Origin: Quercus robur
Lineage: Eukaryota > Streptophyta > Magnoliopsida > Fagales > Fagaceae
Direction of reading: 5' to 3'
Assembly (NCBI RefSeq): GCF_932294415.1
Contig: NC_065535.1
Coordinates: 70,673,362-70,737,361 of the forward strand
Length of the DNA stretch: 64,000 nt
Within the stretch, counting starts at the first letter, position 1; every line of letters starts with the position of its first letter. Shown piece by piece: positions 1 through 12,430 of this stretch. The position numbers and the translations under genes are program-made. Under the pieces are notes generated by a model, which was given only the letters and a program-made list of their open reading frames with translations, made no database searches and had not been told where the DNA came from.

Positions 1-194
1 ACCACTTTATTTTGGGACTTCTGAATGAAATGAATCGTAGTATATATTCTTCTTCTTTTAATGAGATCGTATATATTATTCTGGGTATTCAATGGGCTAG
101 TGATCAAATATGGTGTAGTATAAGGATCTTGAATAATTATCCAACCTTATTGGCCAACATAAAGATCAAAGAAGCACACATATAATCATAGAAT

Positions 195-815
195 AATACT
201 ACATACACAAACTATTTTACAACATTTTTTCTAATTGTTATTGACTTGTTGTGAGAAACTTTTTATTGATTTTTCATCTAAGCTCACTACTAACATCACT
301 TTTTCATTTACCAATAATTACTCGCTACAGTAGCAGTTTGTAATTTTTTTTTTGGTACAAAAATTTGTGTCTCTAACATTACTCATAATCTTAATAACCA
401 TTCTTTGAATTTTTTTAGTAGAGTAATGTTATAGCCACAAACTATTTTATAATATTTTTACAAAATGTTGATATGTCGACCTCTTATTAGTTTTCATTTA
501 GACTCATCGTTAATATCATTTTTTCAGTTATCAATAATTACTAACCATATCAGCAATTTGTAAAAAAATTTGTAAAATAGCTTGTATCTCTAACATTATT
601 CTTTTGAGTAAGAGTAATGCTATAGCCACAAACTATTTTACAATATTTTTACAAAATGTTGATATATCAATCTCTTATTAGTTTTCATCTAGACCCACCA
701 TTAATATTACTTTTTCAGTTATCAATAATCACTCACCACATCAGTAGTTTGTAAAAAAATTTGTAAAATAGTTTGTATCCCTAACATTATTCTTTTGAGT
801 AATGCTATAGCCACA
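195..815. repeat. Three tandem copies of a short terminal-inverted-repeat MITE
   Basis: Two clear copies lie at about 422-600 and 612-791. Each opens with a 'TAATGTTATAGCCACAAAC'-like end and closes with the near-inverse 'TTTGTATCTCTAACATTA'. A more diverged copy lies at about 195-388, and a fragment of a further copy starts near 797. The copies are about 190 bp apart. The inverted ends indicate a non-autonomous DNA transposon family that has inserted next to itself or been amplified in tandem. No target duplication could be fixed because the copies abut. Confidence 0.65.
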
Positions 816-3096
816 AAAGAGTAAATTGTAGTGATAACCATAAAAGAGTAAATTGTAGTGATAACCGTTTGCAATGGAAATATTTTCACCCACATAAATG
901 GGAAGATTTTCATTTTACCAAATATATAATTTATTTTTTCATAAAATACTTATTTTGGTTCCTAAATTTTAAGAAGTTAATTTTTCATCTTTAAAGTTTA
1001 AACTTTGTAAAGAGTTTTTATAACAATTTAGATAAAAAAAATAGGGATGAAAAAAATAACTTTTTTTTCGATAGTTTATTGATGAAAAAATATCTTTTTT
1101 AAAATTTAAGAACAACAAATAAAACATTTTTAATAGTTTAGGTTTGAAAGATGAACTTTTCAATAGTATAGGGGTGAAAAAAAAATTTCTTTAAAATGGA
1201 TTATTAACCAATGCCCTAAGAGCACTCGTTAGCATTTTCCAAAGTAGTTTACCCATTTTTTTTAAAGAAAAGAGTGAGAAAGTTTTATTAATGAACTAAA
1301 TAATTTTGAAATACAAATCAAGTAATAGATCTTCTACTCACACATTAATACCTGCAGTTAATATTGTTCTTTTAGCAAGGACATGGGCAAGTTGATTACT
1401 CTCGCTCTTCACATGCTAAAAACTACACCTCCTTAATAAAAACTACACCTCACATTAGAGTATTAGACCTTGGTCCCCAATTGCATCACCTAGGAATATA
1501 ATTTGGCTTCCTCAATCTAAGGAATCTACATCCAATTGCTTTAGCCAAAATAAAGACTCGAAGAAGGGAAATGGGGGAAAATGTTTTCCTTAAGCTTTTT
1601 TTTTTTTCAAAAAAGAATATTCTATATTCTATTTTTTTGATAAGCTATTCTATATTTCTATTGTCACAAATGAAACTTCCACTAGTACGGCTAGCAAAAT
1701 TTGTCCCTGGTAATGTGACAATTGTCAATAGTGGCACCATAAAATATAGACACCTTTTTTCATCCAAAGAGCATCATTTGTAATTCCAAACTAGTCATTA
1801 TCAAAAGGCATCTATGAAATGGTCCAAAATCCAAATACCAAAATGCTCACTAATTCATAGGTGTAGATTTTTTTGAACAGGAATATGCAAAATGCAATGT
1901 GCAAGTCATCCACACATTGGAAAGAACAGCTATTTTTATTTATTTTTTCATATGGTACTTAATGTCAAATAGCTTGGAGAATTGAAAAAAATAAATAAAA
2001 TAAAATAAAATTTTATTCAAAGCGTGTGGGTCATTTTTTTTTTTTTTGGTGGGCCTTGAAAAGAGTGTGGGCTCTGGTTAAAAACTCCAACTACTAACAC
2101 AGCGACAACTGACAAGTTTGTGTTCTTTTTTTATTTCTTTATCATTTTCTCCGATCACTGTGTCCCAAGTTGTATTAAAGAATTGGTCCATTCCTCGGCG
2201 TTTGCGTGCCGACCATTGCCACGCGTACACCTCTCAGGCACTCTCACCCGCCGACCTATAAAAAAAAGATAAGGTGGTACGTGTAACACTGTGAGTGTGC
2301 CATGTGGACACTACTAGTTAAAGAAATCAATATTGTAGACCCAGTACCAGTAGTTACCCAACGTCGTACTGAAATTTTCAAACGTTTAACTGACTCCCAA
2401 CAAACACAAAACTGAAAATATTTTACAAACTATAAAAACAGTTTGCTCCAACTACCAAAATAACTCAACTACCACATTGGCCAATGAGAAGCTCCCACGT
2501 ATGGTAGTTAGAGCAAACTGTGGTTAAGTGTATGCTGCTATTAGGTGAATTACGCGTTTGTGGGAGAAGTGAGAGAGAGAGTATTTCACTATTTCAGTCT
2601 CTTGAGCGTTGAGACTTGAGAGTACTCTCTTAAAAGTCACAACATATGAGATTTATATTTTGTGAGAAACATATATACATACGGTAAGAAAGAATCCATC
2701 TTATAAGATAATTTCTTGTACTTTGTACATAATTTGAATGTTTAAATTTTGTCAAGGAAGAATTAACAATAAGAATACTATAATGATAAAATAAATAATA
2801 ATAATTTTTTTACAACAGTTTCTGGGTGAAGAGGCAAGAGGGAGAGTGCAAAAGCTCCTTCAACTTTTTAAAATACAGCTTTAATTTTACTATTCTATAA
2901 ACTAGTGTATAACTTGTGCATATACATGGTAAAATAAAAAATAATCATAATTACACACATATATTATACATGGTGTAAAAATTACACATTTTTTAAGTCA
3001 TAAATGAGTTTTACTGTCTTTTTTATTATTTTTTATTTTTTTATACACTTAGTTTACTATTTTTTTTTCTTTATTGGGGTTTTTATGGTTTATTTA
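816..3096. other. AT-rich intergenic DNA, no gene seen
   Basis: I find no exon-like reading frame here. The open frames on both strands are short and low-complexity. The stretch holds poly-A/T runs, and about 2,560-2,640 holds a GA-rich patch. Nothing supports a promoter or RNA gene. Confidence 0.6.
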
Positions 3097-3729
3097 TAGA
3101 AATGGCAATGGGGCGGGGCGGGGCCGAAGGATGGGGTCTTCGTCCCCACCCCGCATGGTTTTGTCTTGTCCCATCCCTGCCCTGCCCCGCATGACGGGGA
3201 ATACTTTCTCACTCCATCCCCACCCCTTAGGGCCCCGCAAAGCCCCGTTCTGCCCCATAAAACTCTACTTTTTGTTAATTTGTCCTACAACTAGTACAAT
3301 TTTTTTAATGAAACTTATTTCATTAATAAAAATATACTTGAAATTACAAATTTATCCCATCAAATCAAATCAATTTTTAGAAAAAATTGAATAATATATC
3401 CAAGTGTTTCGCAAGACAATCATAAAAATAAAATAAAAATCTCATATTATAACATATAATAAAATAAAGATAGAGAATCACATTGAGTAGAATAAAATAT
3501 GCTAATATGAATATGTTTGTTTAAATAGTAGGGTTTTAGGGTATGAAAAATTTACAATTACAACCCTTAGTAATACGGGTCGGGGACGGGGACGGGGAGG
3601 GGCGGGGCGGGGCAGGTCTAAAATCTTGCCCCATCCTCGCCCCACTGCCTTTGCGGGGCGGGGAATACCCGCGCAGGGCGAAGCGGGGAGGGGTGGGTTA
3701 AGTGGGGCGGGGAAAAATTGCCATCCCTA
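3097..3729. mobile_element. GC-rich non-autonomous hAT element (MITE)
   Basis: The element begins TAGAAATGGCAAT and ends with the inverse of TAGGGATGGCAAT. It is flanked by a perfect 8-bp duplication, TTTATTTA, at 3,089-3,096 and 3,730-3,737. An 8-bp target duplication and short inverted ends are typical of hAT transposons. The subterminal regions (3,107-3,250 and 3,575-3,715) are strings of GGGGC/GGGCG units, while the middle is AT-rich. No transposase is present. The open frame at 3,074-3,394 is a by-product of the repeats. Confidence 0.85.
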
Positions 3730-3887
3730 TTTATTTATATTAAATTCCTCGTCTTTTGCACAATATTAACTCACTTAGAACAAAAATTTTAAAAACTTAG
3801 ATAGGACTCGTGACGCAAAATTAGACAACAATTGAAATTCAATTTAGAATCTAATTGGATTTTCTCTATGCTTTGGCTTTAATTATA

Positions 3888-4285
3888 GAACAAAGATTAT
3901 CTCCAAACTAATTTGGTAAAAAATTCTTCAAACTTCTTATATATTTCTTTTTTGGGTGTGAATTTTTAAAATCTAACCGTTGAATTTCATGTTCCTTATG
4001 TTATTAACATACATATCAAATTTCGTTCAAATCAAATATGATTTACTATTCGATCAATAAACTTATTTTTTATACACAATTTTAGATTACAAAAATTTGA
4101 AATTTTAACATTTGTTTGATGATATAACAACTAATTTTTTATTTTCTTGAAATTTTGCAAGCATAAATGATATAATAAGAAAATGTAATCCAATGGTTAG
4201 ATTTTTAAAATTCACACTTAATATAAAGATATATGAGAAGTTTGAAAGGTTTCTCTCCAAACTAGTTTGGAGAGAAACTTTGTTC
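3888..4285. mobile_element. Mutator-type MITE with long inverted ends
   Basis: The left end GAACAAAG and right end CTTTGTTC are inverted, and imperfect inverted similarity runs inward (CTCCAAACTA... on both sides). A perfect 9-bp duplication, TTAATTATA, flanks it at 3,879-3,887 and 4,286-4,294. A 9-bp duplication with long inverted ends is the Mutator signature. The 398-bp body has no coding potential. Confidence 0.85.
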
Positions 4286-4540
4286 TTAATTATATATATA
4301 GATGACTAATGTATCGTATTTTTTCTTCTTATTGCTATACTATTATATATTTCAATGTATATGTTCTCAAAAGGTAAATTTATTTATTTTTAATGGAAGT
4401 CTTTTTTTGAAACCCCCTTAGTCCCTCACCTTGTTATTTTGCATTGGAGAATGGATACTATGTTTTTCTTTATTTTGAGCAATGTATGGACTATTTTGAT
4501 GTAAATTTTATTGTTAAATATAAAATAACGTATGGCAACC

Positions 4541-4546
<6 letters not shown>

Positions 4547-4574
<28 letters not shown>
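4547..4574. repeat. (TA)n microsatellite
   Basis: About 14 TA dinucleotides, followed by a short GA run. The surrounding stretch from 4,286 to 5,077 is AT-rich intergenic DNA with no gene visible. Confidence 0.95.
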
Positions 4575-4578
<4 letters not shown>

Positions 4579-5077
4579 GAGAGAGGGTTATTATTTATAT
4601 TTAAGATTTTGATATAACTTAACTACCTAAAAAAAATAGATATATTACTGATTAAGTGGTATATTGTAATTGATGTATAATAAAAGTAATCATAATGGTA
4701 GATCCATATCAAAATAATGTTGTATTAATCACGGTTTATCACTTGAACAAGTTGCAAAAATATTTTTAAAAAAAGTTGTGTCCCAACATTGCTTAAGAAT
4801 TAATGGCTGACAATAATGTGTATATTTGGTATGTATGATTCCATAGTACTAGTGAAAATAGAGTTTTTGCTTAAAAAAAAAAAAAAAAAAGAGTTTTACT
4901 TGGGGAATGATTTAATGGCCAAAGATTATGTGTGTTAGGTCTGTAGGATTCCATTGTGCTTACCAAAAAGTAAAATCCCCCTGAAGTTAGGCCTCAATAT
5001 TTTTCTAGATTTTGATACGACTTAGTGGCAAAATGTTAAAATTTTTGTGTTAAGATGGCCCGAGTAGCTAATTATCA

Positions 5078-5314
5078 AATCAAAACAACAGACAAGGAGA
5101 CATGGGCACCATTGCTGATTTTGGAAAACAAGATATGACTGCATTCAATCACAATGTATGCCTTAGAGCATTCTCATTAAGGCTCCTATATGCTAAAAAT
5201 CTTATTTTTTAGCAGCTGAACCACAAAACAAATCCTCCATCAAAACTGCTATATTGTATAAAGGGATAATTACAGTAAACCCACCTGGGGTTAGGCCCGA
5301 TTACACTATGCCTA
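5078..5314 (+). repeat. Left arm of a perfect 237-bp inverted duplication
   Basis: This segment is the exact reverse complement of 7,454-7,690. I found no mismatch reading base by base. It includes about 185 bp outside the Mutator element at 5,263-6,500, that element's 9-bp target duplication, and the first 52 bp of the element. The duplication therefore arose after that element inserted. Confidence 0.9.
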
Positions 5315-6500
5315 CCCGTGGTTCAAAACTTATCACTTTGCCCACCTGAGGTGCCTTCTGTTAGGGATCTGTTACCCACCTCTCCGTTTGCCGTTAGAAA
5401 AACACATTTTTAAAGAAAAACAAACATAACAAAGATCAAAAAGTAGGGTTTTTATTTCTTAAGAACTTCTATAAGAACAAAACACAAAACACAGGAATAG
5501 CACAGATCAAATGCTTAATGAAATCCCTTTTAATCAGGAGGATCACGCAGAGGTGGGAATATAGGACAATTCCTTCAATAAAGACTTCATCAAATAGTTC
5601 CTAACAATCCAATTACATGCTCCACACTTGGAAAACCCATTGAAATGTGGATTAGGAAGCAATTACAGAACCCAAAAAAGAATTCACAAAAGGGTTTATT
5701 CACAAAAGAACCCCAACGTGGAAAACCCAATATTTTCTGGTGTTTGGAAAAGAAGAAGGAAAACACAAATCCAGAAAAACACAAGCCACAACCCAGAAAA
5801 ATACATCAACGATCGCGATCCCAGATCGCGATCTCGCCGGCGCGATCTCGTGAAGGCGAGATCGCGATCAACGTCGCGATCTCGCGACGGCGCGATCTCG
5901 CGTTCGCGAGATTGCGCCATCGATTGAGGACACAAGCCACAACCCAAAAAAAATCATTAACGATCGCGATCTCGCCGGCGCGATCTCGCGAAGGCGAGAT
6001 CGCGATCAACGTCGCGATCTCGCAACAGCGCGATCTCGCGTTCGCGAGATCACAGTCGTCGGACTGGTTGCAGAGAATGGATTTGGAATGGAGGACAAGG
6101 ATCAACAGCAAAATATTTTTCTGGTAATTTGTTTTCTGGGATTTGGATTTTTTTTTTTTTTTTTGGGTTTGGTTTGGTTTGAATAAAAGTTGGAGAGATC
6201 TATAAAAAAAAAACAAATGCTCAATGAAATCACTTTTAATCAGGAATAGCATTTGATCTGTGCTATTCCTGTGTTTTGTGTTTTGTTCTTATAGAAGTTC
6301 TTAAGAAATAAAAACCCTACTTTTTGATCTTTGTTATGTTTGTTTTTCTTTAAAAATGTGTTTTTCTAACGGCAAACGGAGAGGTGGGTAACAGATCCCT
6401 AACGGAAGGCATCTCAGGTGGGCAAAATGATAAGTTTTGAACCACGGGTAGGCATAGTGTAATCGGGCCTAACCCCAGGTGGGTTTACTGTAATTATCCC
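5263..6500. mobile_element. Non-autonomous Mutator-like element (252-bp inverted ends)
   Basis: The terminal inverted repeats are 5,263-5,514 and 6,249-6,500. They start GGGATAATTACAG and differ at only a few positions. The flanks carry a perfect 9-bp target duplication, TTGTATAAA (5,254-5,262 and 6,501-6,509). The 0.7-kb interior has no transposase. It carries a duplicated GC-rich palindromic module and a direct repeat of about 28 bp next to both inverted ends (about 5,511-5,540 and 6,216-6,243). The high arm identity suggests fairly recent activity. Confidence 0.9.
5782..6056. repeat. Palindromic CGCGATCTCGC array inside the Mutator-like element
   Basis: Two copies of a module of about 145-150 bp (starting near 5,782 and 5,931). 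Each opens with a CACAAGCCACAACCC lead and continues with a dense run of GATCGCGATC, CGCGATCTCGCG and related palindromes. It is strongly GC-rich against an AT-rich background. Both strands stay open through it, so the predicted frames at 5,628-6,252 are artefacts. Confidence 0.8.
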
Positions 6501-6509
6501 TTGTATAAA

Positions 6510-7420
6510 ATTTACAATCTTGCTACAGTGCACTCTCATTTTTGAGAGCGCACTGTAGCTGTATTGTAAAAGTTAAAATATTTTTTTATTCACCAACGGC
6601 TCTCTCATTTCTCATTTTCTTTCCTCTCTCATTCTCATCTCTGTTCTCTCTTCTCTCTTTGTGGTTCATGGGCTGTTTTGCTCGTCCCCAGTCTTGGCTC
6701 GTCGCCGTTTCTGCTCGTCGCCGGTCTTTGCTCGTCACAGATCTCTCTGCTGTCAGTCACTCGATCTCTCTATTCCGTCTGCAACGTCGCTAGCTCGTCA
6801 TCGATCTCTCTACTCTTTGGCCGCTGCCTCCGATTCGCTCTCCCACTCGCCTTCACCGGTTCAGATCTATGATTATCTCTCTCTCAAGCCTTGGGTTTCA
6901 ATTTGCAGGTTGTGGGTTTGTACAGGGGTTCCGATTTGGGCATATTTTGGTGGGTTTGTGATTTAGTTTTGGATGGGTATGGTTTGTGGTGGGCCGGTGG
7001 TGGTGGGTTTGCTGGTGGCGACAATGGTGGAAGTTTTTTTTTTTATTTATTTTTTTTTTCTTCCTGCTGTGGTTGGTGGTGGTGAGTGGATGTGGTGGTT
7101 GTTGGTGGATGTGGATGTGGAGGATTCTTTTTGCTGTGATTTTTTTTTCTTTTTTTGTTAGTGGTGGTTGTGGTATGGGTGGTGGGTTTTTGGTGGGTGG
7201 TTGATAGTGCGGCGCCGGCAGTGCTGTGAGAAAGAGAGAGACAGAGGAGAGAGAGGAAAATAAAAAATTATTGAAAAATAATAAAGAAACATTATTTAAA
7301 TGAAATGGTAAAAAAAATAGAAGTTTTGATATAGGTTGTATTGTAAAGTGGTGTGTTATATGTTAAAAAAATAGGTTTTGAATGGCTAAATGCTAAATTT
7401 TTAGAAGAGCCAATACAAAA
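6510..7420. mobile_element. Probable older transposon body interrupted by the Mutator-like element
   Basis: The segment starts with a near-perfect hairpin at 6,522-6,557 (CTACAGTGCACTCTCA against its inverse). It continues through a C/T-rich stretch, then a GGT/GTG-rich stretch (6,890-7,200), a GA-rich patch and an AT tail. The tail 'GCTAAATTTTTAGAAGAGCC' near 7,390-7,410 is roughly the inverse of sequence at 5,185-5,215. The element at 5,263 therefore probably inserted into this larger one. The same order of blocks occurs at 49,163-50,075. The family assignment is inference. Confidence 0.45.
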
Positions 7421-7453
7421 GAAAAAAAAAGAATAGAGAGTTATGCCCTAGTC

Positions 7454-7690
7454 TAGGCATAGTGTAATCGGGCCTAACCCCAGGTGGGTTTACTGTAATT
7501 ATCCCTTTATACAATATAGCAGTTTTGATGGAGGATTTGTTTTGTGGTTCAGCTGCTAAAAAATAAGATTTTTAGCATATAGGAGCCTTAATGAGAATGC
7601 TCTAAGGCATACATTGTGATTGAATGCAGTCATATCTTGTTTTCCAAAATCAGCAATGGTGCCCATGTCTCCTTGTCTGTTGTTTTGATT
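7454..7690 (-). repeat. Right arm of the perfect 237-bp inverted duplication
   Basis: Exact reverse complement of 5,078-5,314. It carries an orphan terminal fragment of the Mutator-like element, ending in ATTATCCC, joined to sequence copied from that element's left flank. Confidence 0.9.
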
Positions 7691-7859
7691 GCCAATGCGT
7701 GGTGGGTTCTACGTTTTCTGGAATGTACAAAATACAAAGAAGATCAAATTGATTTTTAAAAATCGAAGAAAGTCTATATATTCAAAGTGTATAGTTTAGG
7801 TTTTTCTCAACAAACAAAAAAAATGGTGTAAAGTTTGGTAGGAATAGAAAAGGGTCATC

Positions 7860-8062
7860 AAATAGCCCATGACCCATGGGCTGGCCCAGTAGCCCGCTAG
7901 CCCACCAGGCTAATGGGCAGCCCAGCCCGGTAATATTAAAGCCCGTGGGTAGCCCAGTAGCCCAATGGGACAGGCTATGGGTTGGTTTCTTTATCCATGG
8001 GCGCCCGGTGGGCCAGCCCATTAGTCCAGCCCAGTAGCCTGACCCGTTAGCCTGACTCATTT
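7860..8062. repeat. GGCCCA/TAGCCC-rich low-complexity block
   Basis: Repeated permutations of AGCCCATGGG, GGCCCAGTAG and similar words. The block resembles the GC-rich termini of the hAT MITEs at 3,097 and 40,180, but I could not define ends or a target duplication. The minus-strand open frame across it is a composition artefact. The AT-rich DNA from 8,063 to 8,412 holds no gene. Confidence 0.55.
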
Positions 8063-8412
8063 CCCAAAATTTATTGTGATAAATTATTAGACTAATAAAA
8101 TAAAACTAGCAAATTATTAATACCAAATAATAATTTATTAATAGTAAATTAATAGTAAATTTATTAATAGAAGAGCCTTTGAGCACGCTATATATATTAT
8201 TTTAAATTATTATCACCTTTTAAATTAATAATTAAATAGTAAATACTCATGTGTATTTTTTTTTATTGTGATTAATAGTAAATTTATTAATAATAATTAT
8301 TAATAATTTTGTATAATAATTAAATTATTTTTTATCCCAACATTATCGCTTTTTATTTTATTTTATAATAATTAAATATACTATAGAAAATCTTTTTTTG
8401 TGGTTCATAGTA

Positions 8413-9277
8413 CTAGCCTCCGAGCTTTTCTATTTTTTGGGTAAAGATTAATAATTTGCATTTATTATAATTTGGGATTTCTACTTTTTTGAATCACAAA
8501 AAAAAAAAAAAAAAAAAAAATGAATACGTGGGGTGAGTTTTGTAGATTTGAGAAGTTTTAAAACTAATAAAATAGTGATTTTATTTTGTAGGGAGTTAGA
8601 GAGTAGAAGTAGGAATTTAAATTAACGTAAGAGTAGGAGTTTATTAGATATAGGAAGGCATTTCAACGTAGAAGTAGGAATTTATTATTTTTGTCAATTT
8701 ACTATTTTAACCCCATTTTTAAGTTTTAGGTAGGGGTATTTTTTACAGTAAAAAAAGCAATAACTAACTTTCTTTTGCCAATTTATTATTTTAATCCAAT
8801 TTTAAGTTGTTGGTTAATTAATTTAGGGGTATTTTTGACAGGAAAAAAAGTAATAACTAACTTTCTGAATCCTCTTAAGAATCACCAAAAAAAAAAAAAA
8901 AAAAAAATTGAATAACTGGGGTGAGTTTTGTAGATTTGAAGAGTTTTAAAACTAATAAAAGAGTAGTTTTATTTTGTAGGGAGTTAGAGAGTAGAATTAG
9001 GAATTTAAATTAACATAAAAGTAGGAGTTTATTAGAAGCAAAAAGACATTTCAACACAGAAGTAGGAATTTATTCTTTTTGTCAATTTACTATTTTAATC
9101 CCATTGTTAAGTTTTAGGTAGGGGTATTTTTGACAGTAAAAAAAGTAATAACTAACTTTCTTTTGCCAATATACTATTTTAACCCCATTTTTAAGTTGTT
9201 GGTTAATTAATTTAGGGGTAGTTTTGATAGGAAAAAAAACAATAACTAACTTTCTGAATCCTCTTAATATATACAGA
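8413..9277 (-). mobile_element. Probable non-autonomous Helitron, minus strand
   Basis: On the minus strand it would start TCTGTATATATTAAG (9,277 downward) after an A and end CTAG followed by T (8,413-8,416), the usual A/T insertion for Helitrons. Its first 70 bases match the start of the better-supported Helitron at 26,568-26,979. Inside are two tandem copies of a unit of about 385 bp (about 8,495-8,880 and 8,881-9,268), each with a smaller repeat ending in AATAACTAACTTTCT. No clear 3' hairpin is visible, so the 3' end is less certain. Confidence 0.5.
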
Positions 9278-10959
9278 TGTTGAAGAAATTAAATATACTA
9301 TAGAAAATCTTTTTATTTTATTTTATAATAATTTATTAATAATTACAGAAAATGGAAGAATTTGAATCTTAAATATCTTCGTTGGAAACACAAAAAAAAA
9401 CTAACCGGTTAATAATATAAAATGCCATCTCAAATTAATCTTTTTTTTTTTTTTTTTTTTTGAGGGAGCAAGTCAAATTAATCTAAGGTAAGTATATTAT
9501 TATCACTAAATATTACACGGTAAGGTTCAATGTCCAGAATTAAAAGTAGAAAAACGGCAAACATTACAAAAGACACAAGTGCGCGTTTGGACTACGACTA
9601 GCTATCACCTCCCAAAGGTGAAAGATGCAGTTAAAAAGACTCATCATGTCATGTGATTCAACACACCACAACCGTTCATTTGGGTCGAGATCGAATTATA
9701 GTTGTGTCACTCCTGCATGATTCATAGTAAATAATAATATTGGATAAGAAAATACTACTTTTTTGCGGTGTCGGTGAGCGCTAAGAAAGAAACAGTCGGT
9801 CAGTCTTTTACACCATTAGATTGGGTGTCGGTCCCTTGTTTAATGCGCGTCATGGATTTTTTTTAGTCCTTGATTGATAGAAAAGACTAGGGCTTTATTG
9901 TGTTGTTTCATACTTATCTTGTTAGTCAAAACAAATCCGGGTCCCATCCAAAAAACAAAAAAACAAATCCGGAGGCCCCACTTAAACTACTAATTTTGGA
10001 CTCAAAAGTTGCAACTTGCAATAAACCCAAACTCCTCCCCCCAACCCCCCGACAATTTCAATTTCAATTGATTTCTACTTCAGTTATCACATTAAATTAT
10101 AAAATTTAGTTTTTATCGATTTAATCCTCACTTTGTCAAAATGGTTGTCATTTATGTTATTAACCTATTTAAACGACACCATTTAAATTTATTTATATAT
10201 ATATATATATTAAAAAGTAACTAATCATAATATTTTATTTAAAAAGAAATGGAACTAGCCATATGGTGGTTGAAATGACACCTTTTCCTTATCAATTCCA
10301 TTGTGAGATTTGGTTTCTACTTATCAGAGTTCTTTTTTTTTTTTCTTCTAATTTTTATTTAAATACTAAGGCGGAACTACAACCAAGGGGCGGGCGGGCA
10401 TGGACCCCCATTTTTTTTTTTTTTAATCCTTTATATTACCTATGACTATTGAACATTTTTTAAGATATAGCCTATAAAAATAAGGTTGGCCAGTTCCTCC
10501 CCTGCTAAGTTGTAACCATGATTATTTTGGTTTCTACTTATTAGAGGGTTTTTTTTTCTTCGGATTTTTATTTTAAATACCAAGGTGTAACTCATGCTTA
10601 CATAGAAAAGGTAGAATATAATAAAATATGTCAAAAGGAGGAGGGGAGGAGGGGGAGGGAGGGCATTAACAGATTAAGATCCTCTAGCATTGTCCAGATA
10701 ACTCCACCATAGAGTTCTTAAAACTTTATCCAGTCATTGTGAAATGGATTACTCCACCATAGAGTTCTTAAAACTTTATCTAGTCATTGTGAAATGGATT
10801 AGATTTTATCACGTTATTAATATTTAATATTTAAGAAAACATTAACTTACTATTTTGCATCTACTTAAAATATCAATGATGAAGTAAAAATCTAATCTGT
10901 TTATTTTAAAATGAATGGATACATTTTTAAACACTTTGGTCGAGTTACCATAAGGATTT
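9278..10959. other. Intergenic DNA with small tandem duplications, no gene
   Basis: A 50-bp unit is repeated twice with one mismatch at 10,701-10,750 and 10,751-10,800 (ACTCCACCATAGAGTTC...). A looser duplication of about 225 bp pairs 10,303-10,380 with 10,528-10,600. There is a TA run near 10,195-10,210 and a purine run near 10,637-10,665. I see no supported exon. Confidence 0.6.
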
Positions 10960-11158
10960 GGCGAAACTACATTATTGGTCCTTGAAGTTTACTCTTTGAA
11001 CGCAATTGGTCTCTTAAGTTTCAAATGAACGCTATTAGTCCCTCAAGTTTGAAAAATAAACACTATTAGTCATTCTGTTAACTGCTGTTAATGTCAATGC
11101 CTACATGGTTAACAGAGTAGTGATGTAGAATCTTTTAAAGTAACATGGCATTTGTTTT

Positions 11159-11193
<35 letters not shown>

Positions 11194-11570
11194 TAAATGA
11201 CACCTCATAAACCCAATTTCCCACACCTAACCTGATTCTTTACGAGTTACCCAAATCAAATCTAAAATGCTTGATTAAGCCTTCGACTTGTCGTCTTCCT
11301 CCATGCGTCGCCATGATGCCGTCTCCATCCATCGATGAGGGCATCATCCTCTCCCATGTAACAGTGACAGCAACAAAAAGTGATGAAAAACCCATTTTTG
11401 CACAATCACAAGTACCTCACCGCTCCTCCCCCTCTCCATACAACCCCTCAAGTATTGTTCTCTCTCTTTAGTCACAATTTAGCGAATTAGGTTTTTAATT
11501 TTTTGAAATTTCAGATCTTGTTATTGTTATGTTATCAATTTGTGTTTTACTAATTCTCAAAGATCATATG

Positions 11571-12180
11571 TGTGGGGCCCGACAATAGATGGGCCAGGCC
11601 CACTTGTTCACAGGAAGCCTTAAGGCCCAAGCCGAAGAAGGTAGTAGTCCAAGCTCAATAGCGCAAAGCACAAATGGGCCCAGAGAAGCCGCCGAAGACA
11701 GTACAGCCCTCGGCTGGCCCAAAGCTCCACTAAGAAAAGGGGCAAAAGCGGCATAGGGGTAATCTTGAAAGAAATCTGAAATATCTAGGAAAGGCTGCCC
11801 TTACTACCTACCCCAGACAGAGCTTTGCACCTCACAGAGTCGTGTTCTTTAACTTTATCAACTACTCCCAACAATTCGGGTCTAAAACTGATGGGACAAG
11901 TATCAGTCTTGGAAAGGTCGACCCTACACGTGGACGAAGGAAATTGAACGCATGCTAATATAAAAGAAAAATATGCAACCTAATGAAGGGGGGAGCCTCT
12001 CTGGAAAAAAGGACTCAAAGGGTGAATACCCTTAAACCATGCATGAACAACTTAGCAAAACGACCGCCGAGTAATCACGACTTAGCCTTTCGAACCCACT
12101 CTCTACAAATGATATTGTCTGGGCCCATTCACGTGCGGACCCAACTACTGTTGCGGTTCGTTTCGGAAGGTGACCCTACA
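11571..12180 (+). repeat. 5' LTR
   Basis: 610 bp, TG...CA ends, 98.5% identical to the 3' LTR by my count. An 'AATATAAAAG' motif at 11,958-11,967 is a plausible TATA box. Confidence 0.95.
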
Positions 12181-12182
12181 AT

Positions 12183-12200
12183 TGGCGCCGTCTGTGGGGA
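12183..12200 (+). promoter_or_regulatory. Primer-binding site
   Basis: TGGCGCCGTCTGTGGGGA lies two bases after the 5' LTR. Its first nine bases (TGGCGCCGT) fit the complement of the 3' end of plant tRNA-Asp; the rest is diverged. Position and start support a primer site; the exact tRNA is inferred. Confidence 0.7.
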
Positions 12201-12430
12201 GGCTTACGCGTGAGCTCGAGCGGCGATGGAGTTGAGTTTCTGTTGAACAAGGGTCTACGAGGACGCCTTTATGACCGGCGACACCTTGTCGTTATTCCGA
12301 TACAGGTTCCCACCAGGGGCTACGCCTCATAATACCAGTGGCACGGCAAGTCTAGGGGCTTCAAACGTCAAGATCGCTTCCCCCGCTTTATTCGATGAGC
12401 TAACCTTTAAGAAGCGGATACACGAACAAC

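Noticed and set aside
5628-6252. Overlapping Arg/Ser-rich frames on both strands
   Set aside because: Produced by the CGCGATC palindromes in the Mutator-like element; no start context, splice support or homology.
7782-8060. 92-residue minus-strand frame rich in GLP/PTG
   Set aside because: Readout of the GGCCCA low-complexity block.
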